From: an uncultured Clostridia bacterium
Lineage (GTDB): Bacteria; Bacillota; Clostridia; TANB77; CAG-508
Length of the DNA: 61,529 bases
Assembly (NCBI GenBank): GCA_934120645.1
Contig: CAKOUO010000009.1
Location: 1 to 61,529, forward strand
Reading direction: 5' to 3'
The position numbers and the translations under genes are program-made. Below, piece after piece: positions 28,616 to 37,020 of this stretch. A model generated the notes under the pieces. That model saw only the letters and a list, made by a program, of their open reading frames with translations, made no database searches and was not told the origin of the DNA. How positions within the stretch are numbered: the stretch's first letter is position 1; every line of letters starts with the position of its first letter.

Positions 28616-29792
28616 TATCTTTTTTTCCTCCTTTTTCTTTAGTTTCTTTTTCTAGTTCATTAATTGCCTTTTCTGTAACCTCTTCTCCTAATGTTCTTTT
28701 ATTTTCTTCTATTATAGCCATAGCCATTTGATCTATTAAATTATCTAATTCTTTTTCTTTTTGTTTTGCTCTTTTTTCTTTTTCAGTCTTTTCAATAGTA
28801 TTAAATACTATTTCATTTGCTTTTTTCAATGCTTCTCTCTCTATTTTTATATCCAATTCTTTCATTCTCTTGTCAAATACATCTGGTGCAGTAGAGTATA
28901 AATCTTCATAACCAGCATTTATTGCTTTTTGTAAATTGAATTCTTCTGATTCATCCCTGTTATATGCTACATATAATAATTCTGTTAATTTCATTGAATC
29001 TAATATTTTACTATTTATTCCGCAAACAGCTAATGCATTTATTATTGTTTGTGCTTTTGTGTATAATTCAGAAAATGCCATATTAGAAATTTCTTCTTTA
29101 TCAAAGTCACTATTTCCAACTTCTTCTGCATAATATGAAATTATTACATAATAATTTTTACTTAATATATTTTTATTTAAACTCATCTTTTCTGTATTAT
29201 TTATTATATCTACACCATAGTCATATAAATTTTTTTGTCTTATAATTTCATATTTTTCTTTATTAAGTTCTTTTTCATCATATTTTCCAGAACGAACCTT
29301 TTGATTATATTCAAGTTGTTTATTTGTTAATTCATTAGATATTTCTCTAACTCTATTCTTATACGTTTCTATACTCTCTCCTAAATTTACAGTTCTTGTT
29401 TGAACATATATTTGAATTGGATATCTTAATGTATTCAAAAATTGTAGAAATCCTTGTTCTACACTGTTTTTTTCTAATCCAGACATTAAATCATAATTAA
29501 TACCTTGGCATCCAATTACCATTAAAAATCTTTTACCATCTTTTTGTATTATCATATTATCTTCAATTTTATCAAAATCCATAAAATTAAAAATAGATTG
29601 CTTATTATAGCTTTGTATATTTGATGTAGTATTTTTTACTTTACTATTTTTTGATTTTGAATTATTTTTATTTTCGCTTTTTTGTTTACTTTTTATTTTT
29701 AATATAATAAATATCACACATAAAATTGCTAAAATAGCAATCATTATAATTAATAATACTGAAAAAAGATCTATTAATTTATCATTACTCAT
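28563..29792 (-). CDS. Membrane-anchored VirB4 N-terminal-domain protein (split VirB4)
   Basis: A 409-residue protein. One membrane segment (about residues 9-34) is followed by a Lys/Asn/Ser linker and then a domain with the VirB4/TraC N-terminal pattern: DNMIIQKDGKRFLMVIG, then an FLQFLNTLRYPIQIYV stretch, and later AxxxINALAVCGI ... LLYVAYN. The C-terminal 100 residues are charged and probably coiled coil. There is no P-loop. ATG 29792 is chosen because GAGGAGG precedes it by 9 bases. It overlaps the PrgI gene by 8 bases and the VirB4 motor gene by 53 bases, implying tight co-translation of the two halves. Confidence 0.72.
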   Translation of the reverse strand: MSNDKLIDLFSVLLIIMIAILAILCVIFIILKIKSKQKSENKNNSKSKNSKVKNTTSNIQSYNKQSIFNFMDFDKIEDNMIIQKDGKRFLMVIGCQGINYDLMSGLEKNSVEQGFLQFLNTLRYPIQIYVQTRTVNLGESIETYKNRVREISNELTNKQLEYNQKVRSGKYDEKELNKEKYEIIRQKNLYDYGVDIINNTEKMSLNKNILSKNYYVIISYYAEEVGNSDFDKEEISNMAFSELYTKAQTIINALAVCGINSKILDSMKLTELLYVAYNRDESEEFNLQKAINAGYEDLYSTAPDVFDKRMKELDIKIEREALKKANEIVFNTIEKTEKEKRAKQKEKELDNLIDQMAMAIIEENKRTLGEEVTEKAINELEKETKEKGGKKDNEKAKKTTTRRKSTKSV

Positions 29793-30135
29793 CTTTTGTA
29801 TCCTCCTCTTCTTTATAGACATATATTTTATTCATATTCTTTTTGAATTTTATCCATCTTATTATTACGTTATCTATATTTTCTCCCCCTGTTTTTTTTG
29901 TTATATCAAATGCATTAGATTCTGGCACTTTTAAAGTACCTATAACAAATCCTATTAATCCAAAAATAGCCGTAATTATTAATCCAACAATAGAAAGTCC
30001 TATCATTCTAAAAATAAAATAAAACATAAGACCTATTCCTGCTCCAACACAAGTATATATTAAGGCTTTAGTAGAAAAAATATATAATATTCTTCCTTCT
30101 CCTCTATAATTTCTTGGTATTTCATAAGTTTGCAT
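29785..30135 (-). CDS. PrgI/VirB3-like T4SS protein
   Basis: A 116-residue inner-membrane protein of the PrgI family, the Gram-positive counterpart of VirB3. The N-terminus EIPRNYRGEGRILYIFSTKA is typical, and two membrane segments follow (about residues 27-47 and 50-70). The tail IRWIKFKKN ... IYVYKEE resembles that of the right-locus paralogue. It is the first gene of the left ATPase operon and precedes the split VirB4, as PrgI does elsewhere. The ribosome binding site is GGAGG. Confidence 0.82.
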   Translation of the reverse strand: MQTYEIPRNYRGEGRILYIFSTKALIYTCVGAGIGLMFYFIFRMIGLSIVGLIITAIFGLIGFVIGTLKVPESNAFDITKKTGGENIDNVIIRWIKFKKNMNKIYVYKEEEDTKDE

Positions 30136-30179
30136 TATTTTTTCCTCCGTATTATAAATTAATATATTTATCCGTATAT

Positions 30180-30208
30180 ATTATATCATAATTTGTGGAT
30201 AATTGTAT
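30180..30208 (-). promoter_or_regulatory. Promoter of the T4SS ATPase operon with an embedded DnaA box
   Basis: On the minus strand, ATACAA (weak -35, complement of 30203-30208), a 17-base spacer and a perfect TATAAT (complement of 30180-30185). The spacer contains TTATCCACA (complement of 30194-30202), a perfect DnaA box. DnaA binding here would cover the promoter. Confidence 0.5.
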
Positions 30209-30280
30209 ATATTTTATTAAAAAAAGTGGAAATTTAATAAATTTGTAACATTGCTGTAATATCATATAACTTTTTATACA

Positions 30281-30310
30281 AAAAAAAGAAGCAATTTTAA
30301 ATTGCCTCTT
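30281..30310 (-). terminator. Terminator of the pilin cluster
   Basis: Stem with AAGAAGCAATTT / AAATTGCCTCTT (one mismatch) followed on the minus strand by a run of T. It separates the pilin transcript from the PrgI-VirB4 operon. Confidence 0.75.
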
Positions 30311-30316
30311 CCTTTT

Positions 30317-30664
30317 TTATTTTGCCATATTAAATATAAATGATGCGATTGCTGTAGCAGATACAACTAATATTATACCTATTATTAATGGTATAAAAGA
30401 TTTTTTGTATTCTGCTTTTTCTTCTACACTTCCAAGCATATATTTTACACCTAGAACCATTAATATAATTACAGAAGCTATAACAGCAACGTTTCTTATC
30501 ATACCCATTACTTGTCCAGCCTTTGTTGCTAATCCACCATCATCACCATTATATGATGCTTGTAAATCTGATGGATTTAATTCTTGAGCAAAAACATTTG
30601 TAGATATCATAACTACAGCTATTATCATTAATACTATTGCTAATACTTTTAATGTCTTTTTCAT
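30317..30664 (-). CDS. VirB2/TrbC-like pilin subunit, paralogue 3
   Basis: A 115-residue protein with a cleavable signal peptide (residues 1-26, ending NVFAQ) and two membrane segments (about 57-77 and 88-110) around a short basic loop. The loop motif KYMLGSVEEKAEYK (about 74-87) is nearly identical in the two neighbouring genes. Size and topology match VirB2/TrbC pilins, which pack into the T4SS pilus or a short surface structure. The ribosome binding site is AGGAGG. Last of three tandem paralogues. Confidence 0.72.
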   Translation of the reverse strand: MKKTLKVLAIVLMIIAVVMISTNVFAQELNPSDLQASYNGDDGGLATKAGQVMGMIRNVAVIASVIILMVLGVKYMLGSVEEKAEYKKSFIPLIIGIILVVSATAIASFIFNMAK

Positions 30665-30749
30665 TTTTATTTCCTCCTTTTATTATTTTTATGTTTATAT
30701 TAATTACCTAGTATTCTTTTTCTAAGTAAATTTTAATAACTTATTTAGT

Positions 30750-31142
30750 TTATAATCCGTTACCTATTAATACAAATATCTTCCAAATAGCAAATGCAGC
30801 AAACACAACCACACATCCTACTATAAATGGTACTAAAGTTTCTTTTACTTCTGCCTTTTCTTCTACTGAACCCATCATAAATTTTATTCCTAATATTGAA
30901 ATAATTATAACAGATAAAGCAATTCCTACTCCTAATAAAATATTATAAATTGTAGTAGATGCATCCTTTAAATTTTCTCCATCTATAATATTATTCTTAT
31001 TTAGTTCACTTGTACCTTTTTGAATAAAACTATCACCATCTGTAAAAACATCTGAAGTTGCTGCTTGTACTCTATTTATATTAAAAAATATCATATTTAT
31101 AACAATAAGTAAACAAAATATTGATATAATTTTTGTTTTCAA
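30750..31142 (-). CDS. VirB2/TrbC-like pilin subunit, paralogue 2
   Basis: A 130-residue protein: signal peptide (residues 1-28), extracytoplasmic stretch, then two membrane segments around the loop KFMMGSVEEKAEVK (about 86-99). The start is TTG at 31142 with GGGTGA 4-5 bases upstream. It is more divergent than the flanking paralogues, and its signal-proximal region is longer and Asp/Ser-rich. Confidence 0.7.
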   Translation of the reverse strand: MKTKIISIFCLLIVINMIFFNINRVQAATSDVFTDGDSFIQKGTSELNKNNIIDGENLKDASTTIYNILLGVGIALSVIIISILGIKFMMGSVEEKAEVKETLVPFIVGCVVVFAAFAIWKIFVLIGNGL

Positions 31143-31171
31143 TTAATCACCCACTTTGTTAAACATATTTG

Positions 31172-31573
31172 CTATTTTACTGCATTATATATAAATGTAA
31201 CTATTGTTGTACCTGCTATAGAAATTACAAAGCCTATTACATATGGCATTAATGATGCCTTATAATTAGCTTTTTCTTCTACACTTCCAAATATATATTT
31301 AATACCTATTAGCATTAAACATATTACAGCAACAATAACACTTATATTTCTAATTATTCCTAAAATGATTCCAGCCTTTGATATTAATGTTCCTGCTTGA
31401 GAAGTATCTAATGCATCTGGTTTATAATCATCTGGATTTATTCCTGTTGACGTTTGCGAAGAAGTATCTTCCCTATAATATACTCCTGAATCTATAGCAT
31501 ATGAATAGCTAAACATATTTACAAGTAAAAATGTTATAATTAATGTTAGTATTATTTTTATTGTTCTTTGCAC
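31172..31573 (-). CDS. VirB2/TrbC-like pilin subunit, paralogue 1
   Basis: A 133-residue protein: signal peptide (residues 1-26), a roughly 40-residue polar region, and two membrane segments around the loop KYIFGSVEEKANYK (about 92-105). The start is GTG 31573 with only a weak GGTG element upstream. It is first in the pilin cluster, about 25 bases after a predicted transcription start. It converges on the tRNA-Ser terminator region and is transcribed away from it. Confidence 0.7.
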   Translation of the reverse strand: MQRTIKIILTLIITFLLVNMFSYSYAIDSGVYYREDTSSQTSTGINPDDYKPDALDTSQAGTLISKAGIILGIIRNISVIVAVICLMLIGIKYIFGSVEEKANYKASLMPYVIGFVISIAGTTIVTFIYNAVK

Positions 31574-31606
31574 ACAAAAACACCATCTTTCTTGTATTCT
31601 ATTTTC

Positions 31607-31635
31607 ATTATAACTTATTTTATTTTTTTTTTCAA
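31607..31635 (-). promoter_or_regulatory. SigA promoter of the pilin cluster
   Basis: On the minus strand TTGAAA (complement of 31630-31635), a 17-base A-rich spacer, and TATAAT (complement of 31607-31612). Confidence 0.65.
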
Positions 31636-31660
31636 CTTTTTTTTAGTTTTTTTTACAATT

Positions 31661-31688
31661 TTAGTATATTTCAAACGAAATATACTAA
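31661..31688. repeat. Perfect 12-bp palindromic dyad upstream of the pilin promoter
   Basis: TTAGTATATTTC (31661-31672), 4-base centre, then the exact complement (31677-31688). It lies 25 bases upstream of the pilin -35 and directly beside the tRNA-Ser terminator. With no T-run on the pilin side, an operator is as likely as a terminator. Confidence 0.45.
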
Positions 31689-31715
31689 AAAAAATCTGCC
31701 AAAAGCAGATTTTTT
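31688..31715 (-). terminator. Terminator of the tRNA-Ser transcript
   Basis: Stem AAAAAATCTGC / GCAGATTTTTT with a 5-base loop, immediately after the tRNA CCA end. Confidence 0.8.
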
Positions 31716-31717
31716 AT

Positions 31718-31807
31718 TGGCGGAGAAAGAGGGGTTCGAACCCTCGCGCCCCTTACGAGACCTAACAGTTTAGCAAACTGTCCCCTTCACCACTTGGGTA
31801 TTTCTCC
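31718..31807 (-). tRNA. tRNA-Ser (anticodon GCT)
   Basis: A class II tRNA of 90 nt with encoded CCA. The acceptor stem GGAGAAA / TTTCTCC, discriminator G, T-loop GGTTCGAACCC and a long variable arm are all present. The anticodon loop TTGCTAA gives GCT, reading AGC and AGU serine codons. The 3' end points toward the T4SS locus. Confidence 0.96.
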
Positions 31808-31881
31808 AAAAAATAAATAAAGATATAAAATCTTAAATCTATATAATTATAAATTTATGGTCTTATATCTTTATAAAATAT

Positions 31882-31973
<92 letters not shown>

Positions 31974-31980
31974 ATTTGGT

Positions 31981-32000
31981 TGTCGCTATGTCTAGCGACA
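31981..32000 (-). other. 8-bp hairpin at the 5' end of the tRNA-Ser precursor
   Basis: TGTCGCTA and TAGCGACA around a 4-base loop. The predicted transcription start is at its outer edge, so the pre-tRNA would begin with a stable hairpin 7 bases before the mature 5' end. Confidence 0.5.
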
Positions 32001-32006
32001 GTATCT

Positions 32007-32035
32007 ATATTAGCATTTTTAAAAACATTTGTCAA
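32007..32035 (-). promoter_or_regulatory. SigA promoter of the tRNA-Ser pair
   Basis: On the minus strand TTGACA (complement of 32030-32035), a 17-base spacer and TAATAT (complement of 32007-32012). Confidence 0.65.
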
Positions 32036-32062
32036 TAGAATTTTTTAATATTTATTAATTTA

Positions 32063-32578
32063 TTATCTCATTTTATAAAGATTATTAGATTCTATAGCCT
32101 TATTAATGGCTTCATTCTCTTCTTCAGATAAAGTATATTTAGATTTTCCATTTTCAACAGGTTTTGCATATATGTTTGACATTTCTCTAGAATAAATTCC
32201 ATTAAATACAACTCCATTGTTTTTTTCATCTAATAAAGCAACAGCAAAACTTAGATCACTTCCTGTATCTTTAAATGCACTATATCTTACTATTCCAACT
32301 TTTTGAATACATTTAGCAATGTCTTCATCTAAACTTTTACAAAAAGTCATTATTTCAGCATTTTGTTTTTCAATTCTTTCTACTCTATACATATAGTTTT
32401 CTAAATCTTCTTCTATATTCTTTCCATTTCCTAATTTTTTCATAAAATTTCTATATTTCTTATTCATTTTCATAGTATTTACTAATATTATTATCATTAA
32501 TACAAATATTATTAGTAATATTGTTGATAAAACAATTAAGAAATTATCTGTATGTAAAAAATCTATTATATTTTGCAT
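32063..32578 (-). CDS. DUF4446 family membrane protein
   Basis: A 171-residue protein with one N-terminal membrane segment (about residues 13-34), a coiled-coil stretch (about 50-95) and a C-terminal domain with VRYSAFKDTGSDLSFAVALLD, the most conserved part of DUF4446. In many Firmicutes it sits directly after parB, as here (18 bases downstream). Function unknown. Confidence 0.85.
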   Translation of the reverse strand: MQNIIDFLHTDNFLIVLSTILLIIFVLMIIILVNTMKMNKKYRNFMKKLGNGKNIEEDLENYMYRVERIEKQNAEIMTFCKSLDEDIAKCIQKVGIVRYSAFKDTGSDLSFAVALLDEKNNGVVFNGIYSREMSNIYAKPVENGKSKYTLSEEENEAINKAIESNNLYKMR

Positions 32579-32596
32579 TATATCACTCTCCTATTT

Positions 32597-33448
32597 TTAT
32601 TTCATTAAGTTTAAGATTCTCTCTAAGTCATCATTTGATGCATATTCTATAATAATTTTTCCTTTTTTCTTTCCTGGATTTAATTTTACTTTTGTTCCAA
32701 AAAATCCTTGGAATGTATTTTCTATATCTTTATATAGTATTGAATTTCTTTTTAGTTCTTCTTTTGAAACTACTTTTTTATTTATTTTTTTATTTCTTTG
32801 TTCTAGTTCTCTTACTGTCGCACCTCTTTCTATCATATCAACTGCTGTTAAATATTGTTTTTCTGGATCTGTTATAGAAAGTAATGCTCTACAATGCCCT
32901 TCTGTTAATTTTCCTTCTTTTGCCATTTCTAATACACGTGGCTCTAAATTTAATATTCTTACAGTATTTGCTATTGCACTTCTACTTTTTCCTAATTTTT
33001 TTGCTATTTCTTCTTGTGTAAAGTCATATGTAGTCATTAAATTTTTTATTCCCATAGCTTTTTCAAATGGATTTAAGTCTTCTCTTTGTATATTTTCTAT
33101 TAATGCTATTTCATTATTTTTTCTTTCATCATCTTCTCTAACAATTGCTGGTATTTCAGTAAGACCTGCCAATTTACAAGCTCTCCATCTTCTTTCTCCA
33201 GCTATTATACTATAATATCCATCTTTTTGTGTTACTATTATAGGTTGTATTAAACCATATTCTTTAATTGATTCTGCAAGTTCTTCTAATGCCTCTTGAT
33301 TGAAATTTTTTCTTGGTTGTTCTCTATTTGGCTCAACTTCTGTTATTTTTAGGTTTTTTAATACATCATTTTCCTGTACTTTTTCTTCTTCTGGAACAGG
33401 TCCAAATAAAGCATCTAACCCTTTTCCTAATCCTGTTTTTTTAGACAT
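32597..33448 (-). CDS. parB: Chromosome-partitioning protein ParB/Spo0J
   Basis: A 283-residue CTPase clamp that loads at parS sites near the origin and recruits SMC. In order: an N-terminal ParA-interacting tail (KKTGLGKGLDALFG), the ParB/Srx domain with NREQPRKNF and GERRWRA (arginine patch), the helix-turn-helix (QEEIAKKLGKSRSAIANTVR, about 145-165), and a C-terminal dimerisation domain. The ATG at 33448 is preceded by GAGGAGG. I find no canonical parS in the window. Confidence 0.95.
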   Translation of the reverse strand: MSKKTGLGKGLDALFGPVPEEEKVQENDVLKNLKITEVEPNREQPRKNFNQEALEELAESIKEYGLIQPIIVTQKDGYYSIIAGERRWRACKLAGLTEIPAIVREDDERKNNEIALIENIQREDLNPFEKAMGIKNLMTTYDFTQEEIAKKLGKSRSAIANTVRILNLEPRVLEMAKEGKLTEGHCRALLSITDPEKQYLTAVDMIERGATVRELEQRNKKINKKVVSKEELKRNSILYKDIENTFQGFFGTKVKLNPGKKKGKIIIEYASNDDLERILNLMK

Positions 33449-33474
33449 TTTTTCTTTCCTCCTCACAATTTAAT

Positions 33475-34263
33475 TTACATCATATGTTTTGCTTTTCTTT
33501 CTTCTTCATTCTTTTTTAAGAATTCTTTTGTGAATTTTTCATAACTTCTTGCACCCTTTGATCTTGGATCGTATTCTGTTATTGGCATTCCATAACTTGG
33601 TGCCTCACTTAATCTTACATTTCTAGGTATTACTGTCTTATATACTCTATTATCAAAATATTTTTTTACTTCTTTTACAACTTGATTTGATAAGTTTGTT
33701 CTTGCATCATACATTGTAAGTAATGCACCTTCTATTTCTATATTTTTATTAAGATGTTTTTTTACCAAATTTATTGTATTTAAGAGTTGTCCTAATCCTT
33801 CTAATGCATAGTATTCACATTGAACAGGTATTAAAACAGTATCTGATGCTGTAAATGCATTTAATGTTATTAATCCTAGTGATGGTGGACAGTCTATTAC
33901 AATATAATCAAACTTGTCTTTAATTTTTTCTAGTTTTTCTTTTAGTCTTTGCTCTCTAGACATCATTGAAACTAATTCTACTTCTGCTCCTGCTAAATTA
34001 ATATTTGATGGACATACTAATAAATTCTTTATTATTGTACTTTCAACTGCTTCATGAATTTCTGTTTCTCCAACTAAAATATCATATGTAGAAAGTTCAA
34101 CATCTTTTTCTGCTCCTACACCACTTGTTGCATTTCCTTGTGGATCTGCATCTATTAAAAGTACTTTTTTACCTTTTTTTGCTAATATTGTACTTAAATT
34201 TATTGTTGTTGTTGTTTTACCTACTCCGCCTTTTTGATTTGCTACTGATATTACTTTTCCCAC
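33475..34263 (-). CDS. parA: Chromosome-partitioning ATPase ParA/Soj
   Basis: A 262-residue deviant-Walker ATPase that works with ParB in origin segregation and, in Bacillus, controls DnaA. The N-terminus VISVANQKGGVGKTTTT carries the deviant Walker A with its signature Lys. The DADPQGN motif and IDCPPSLG segment follow. An ATG 15 bases upstream is open but has no ribosome binding site. The GTG at 34263 has GGGGGC at a good distance and gives the family's usual N-terminus, so I prefer it. Confidence 0.94.
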   Translation of the reverse strand: MGKVISVANQKGGVGKTTTTINLSTILAKKGKKVLLIDADPQGNATSGVGAEKDVELSTYDILVGETEIHEAVESTIIKNLLVCPSNINLAGAEVELVSMMSREQRLKEKLEKIKDKFDYIVIDCPPSLGLITLNAFTASDTVLIPVQCEYYALEGLGQLLNTINLVKKHLNKNIEIEGALLTMYDARTNLSNQVVKEVKKYFDNRVYKTVIPRNVRLSEAPSYGMPITEYDPRSKGARSYEKFTKEFLKKNEEERKAKHMM

Positions 34264-34390
34264 AAATTTTGCCCCCATTTCTTTAGTTAAATTATACTTA
34301 TTAGTTATTTTTTATTACTACTAATATAATATATAATTATTAATAAAAAGTCAATAAAAATTTTAAATTTATTATAATTTTTTTATAAAA

Positions 34391-34417
34391 AAAATAGACC
34401 ATAAATTGGTCTATTTT
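34391..34417 (-). terminator. Terminator after rsmG
   Basis: Stem AAAATAGACC / GGTCTATTTT, 7-base loop, with a T run on the minus strand. It overlaps the rsmG stop codon and ends the mnmG-rsmG unit before parA. Confidence 0.75.
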
Positions 34418-35133
34418 ATTGGTTCTTTTGTTGGTGTACCGGGCTTTCTAGGATATTTATTTGGTGTATTATTTACTTTTTTTATTATTACAATATTTCT
34501 TAATATATCTGATTTTGGAAGATTAAATTTATATATATTTTCTATTTGTCCTCCTAAAATTCTTATTGCATTTTTGCTGTCATTAAATTCTTCTTGTATC
34601 TCGCTTCCTTTCATGCATATGCATTTACCATCTATTTTTGTTAATGGTAATAAATATTCTGAAAGTACAGTTAAATTTGCAACAGCTCTTGCAGTAACTA
34701 TATCAAATTGTTCTCTATATCTTTTATTTTTGCCAAATTCCTCAACTCTACTATGAATAGTATTTATATCTTTTAATTCTAATTCTGATATAATTTCATT
34801 TAAAAAGTTAATTCTTTTATTTAGAGAATCAACTAATGTAACTTTAACGTCTGGTCTATATATCTTTATTGGAATTCCTGGAAATCCAGCTCCAGTACCT
34901 ATATCTACTAAAGTTGAATTTTCTTCTATATATTTAGATATTGTTAAAGAATCTATAAAATGTTTTAATATTACATCTTTTTTTTCTGTTATAGCTGTCA
35001 AATTTATTTTTTCATTCCATTCCAATAGTAAATTCATGTATTTATAAAATTGTTCTATTTGTTTGTCGTTAAACACAATATCAATTTCACTAGCATATTC
35101 ATTCATTATTTTTTTAAACTCTATTATATCCAT
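34411..35133 (-). CDS. rsmG: 16S rRNA (guanine-527-N7) methyltransferase
   Basis: A 240-residue SAM-dependent enzyme modifying G527 in the 530 loop of 16S rRNA. Loss of it gives low-level streptomycin resistance in other bacteria. The SAM loop DIGTGAGFPGIP is at about residues 77-88, with the ARAVANL segment near 149-155. It follows mnmG by 12 bases in the classical gidA-gidB arrangement. Confidence 0.96.
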   Translation of the reverse strand: MDIIEFKKIMNEYASEIDIVFNDKQIEQFYKYMNLLLEWNEKINLTAITEKKDVILKHFIDSLTISKYIEENSTLVDIGTGAGFPGIPIKIYRPDVKVTLVDSLNKRINFLNEIISELELKDINTIHSRVEEFGKNKRYREQFDIVTARAVANLTVLSEYLLPLTKIDGKCICMKGSEIQEEFNDSKNAIRILGGQIENIYKFNLPKSDILRNIVIIKKVNNTPNKYPRKPGTPTKEPIK

Positions 35134-35145
35134 ACTAATCTTCCT

Positions 35146-37020
35146 TTATTTATTTTTATTAACCTGCATATATATTAATAAAACTGATATATCAGCAGGT
35201 GAAACACCTGATATTCTTGATGCTTGCCCTATTGAATGTGGTTTAAATTTATTTAATTTTTGTCTTGCTTCTAGGCTTAAGCCTTTTATTTCTTCATAAT
35301 CTATATCTTCAGATAGCAATTTTGTTTCTAATTTTTTAAATTTTTCGACTTGTGCTTCTTGCATCTTTATATATCCTTCATATTTTATTTGTATTTCCAC
35401 TTCTTCCTTTTCTTGCAAAGATAACTCAGGTCTATCATCATCTATTGGAGCTAGTTTTTCATAGTCTAATTCTGTTCTTTTTAATAATTCAGACATTTTA
35501 GAACCAGTTGTAAGCTCTGAAGTTCCGTATTTTTTTAATAACTCGTTAACTTCTTTTGTTGGTTTTACAGTTTTTTCTTTTAATCTTTTTATTTCTTTTT
35601 CAATATTTGCTTTTTTGTTTAAAAATCTTTGATATCTTTCTTCTGAAATAAGTCCAACATCATGTCCTATTTCTGTTAATCTTAAATCAGCATTATCTTG
35701 TCTTAATAATAATCTATATTCTGCTCTAGATGTCATCATTCTGTATGGTTCATTTGTTCCTTTTGTAACAATATCATCTATTAGCACTCCTATATATCCT
35801 TGACTTCTATCTAGAATAACAGGTTCTTTTCCTTTTATTTTTTGTGCAGCATTAATTCCTGCTATTAGCCCTTGACATGCAGCCTCTTCATATCCAGATG
35901 TTCCATTGGTTTGACCTGCCATAAATAAACCTTCTATTCCCTTATATTCTAATGAAAGTTTTAAGTTAGATGGATTTATACAATCATACTCGATTGCATA
36001 TGCAGACCTTGTAAATTCAGCATTTTCAAGTCCCGGTATTGTTCTATATAAAGCTATTTGTACTTCTTCAGGAAGTGATGAACTTAATCCTTGTATATAC
36101 ATTTCATCTGTATCTAAACCGATAGGTTCAACAAAAGCTTGATGTCTTGGTTTATCACTAAACCTAACAACTTTATCTTCTATTGATGGACAATATCTAG
36201 GTCCTGTACCTTCTATTTTTCCTGCATATAATGGAGATCTATGTAGATTTGCTCTAATTATCTTATGAGTCTCCTCATTTGTATATGTTAAATAACAATC
36301 AACCTGTTTAAAGTCCTTTATATCATCATCAAAAGAAAAAGGAACAATATTTTCATCACCTTTTTGAACTTCCATTTTATTAAAATCAATACTTCTTTTA
36401 TTCACTCTTGCAGGTGTTCCAGTCTTAAACCTTACTAAATCCACTCCTATTTTTTTCAATGAATCAGATAATCTGTTAGCTGCTGAAACTCCATCAGGTC
36501 CACTTTCTTCTGAAAATTCTCCCATGAATATTTTTCCTTTTAAATATGTTCCAGTTGCAACAATTACAGCTTTTACACCATATATTGCTCCAACACTTGT
36601 TTCAACCGCCGTAACTTTTCCATTTTCAACTTTAATATCCACAATTTCTCCCTGTTTTAAATAAAGGTTCTCTTGTTTCTCCAAAGTATGTTTCATTTCC
36701 ATATGATATTTTTTTCTATCTGCTTGTGCTCTTAAAGAATGAACAGCTGGTCCTTTAGATGTATTTAACATTTTTATCTGAATCATAGTTTTATCTATAT
36801 TCTTTCCCATTTCTCCACCAAGAGCATCTATTTCTCTTACCAAATGTCCTTTTGAACTTCCTCCTATATGTGGATTACATGGCATATTAGCAACAGCTTC
36901 CAAACTTATAGAAAACACTAATGTTTTCATTCCTAATCTTGCCGCTGCAAGTCCAGCTTCACATCCTGCATGTCCTGCTCCTATAACTGCAACATCATAA
37001 TCTCCTGCATAATAACTCAT
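35146..37020 (-). CDS. mnmG: tRNA uridine-5-carboxymethylaminomethyl(34) synthesis enzyme MnmG
   Basis: FAD-dependent partner of MnmE in modifying wobble U34 of tRNAs reading NNA/NNG codons. The 624-residue length is normal. The N-terminal dinucleotide-binding fold GAGHAGCEAG (residues 14-23), the family signature GPRYCPS (about 270-276) and the FMAGQTNGTSGYEEA segment (about 366-380) are present. The C-terminal helical domain that contacts MnmE and tRNA is complete. It is separated from mnmE by an unusual 382-base AT-rich gap. Confidence 0.96.
   Translation of the reverse strand: MSYYAGDYDVAVIGAGHAGCEAGLAAARLGMKTLVFSISLEAVANMPCNPHIGGSSKGHLVREIDALGGEMGKNIDKTMIQIKMLNTSKGPAVHSLRAQADRKKYHMEMKHTLEKQENLYLKQGEIVDIKVENGKVTAVETSVGAIYGVKAVIVATGTYLKGKIFMGEFSEESGPDGVSAANRLSDSLKKIGVDLVRFKTGTPARVNKRSIDFNKMEVQKGDENIVPFSFDDDIKDFKQVDCYLTYTNEETHKIIRANLHRSPLYAGKIEGTGPRYCPSIEDKVVRFSDKPRHQAFVEPIGLDTDEMYIQGLSSSLPEEVQIALYRTIPGLENAEFTRSAYAIEYDCINPSNLKLSLEYKGIEGLFMAGQTNGTSGYEEAACQGLIAGINAAQKIKGKEPVILDRSQGYIGVLIDDIVTKGTNEPYRMMTSRAEYRLLLRQDNADLRLTEIGHDVGLISEERYQRFLNKKANIEKEIKRLKEKTVKPTKEVNELLKKYGTSELTTGSKMSELLKRTELDYEKLAPIDDDRPELSLQEKEEVEIQIKYEGYIKMQEAQVEKFKKLETKLLSEDIDYEEIKGLSLEARQKLNKFKPHSIGQASRISGVSPADISVLLIYMQVNKNK

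Noticed and set aside
31573..31807. Insertion of the left T4SS locus as an element at the tRNA-Ser 3' end
   Set aside because: The tRNA 3' end faces the locus, but I found no copy of the tRNA 3' sequence near 19,066 and no integrase.
32935..32940. CACGTG as part of a parS site
   Set aside because: The flanks do not match the parS palindrome TGTTTCACGTGAAACA, and the hexamer lies inside parB.
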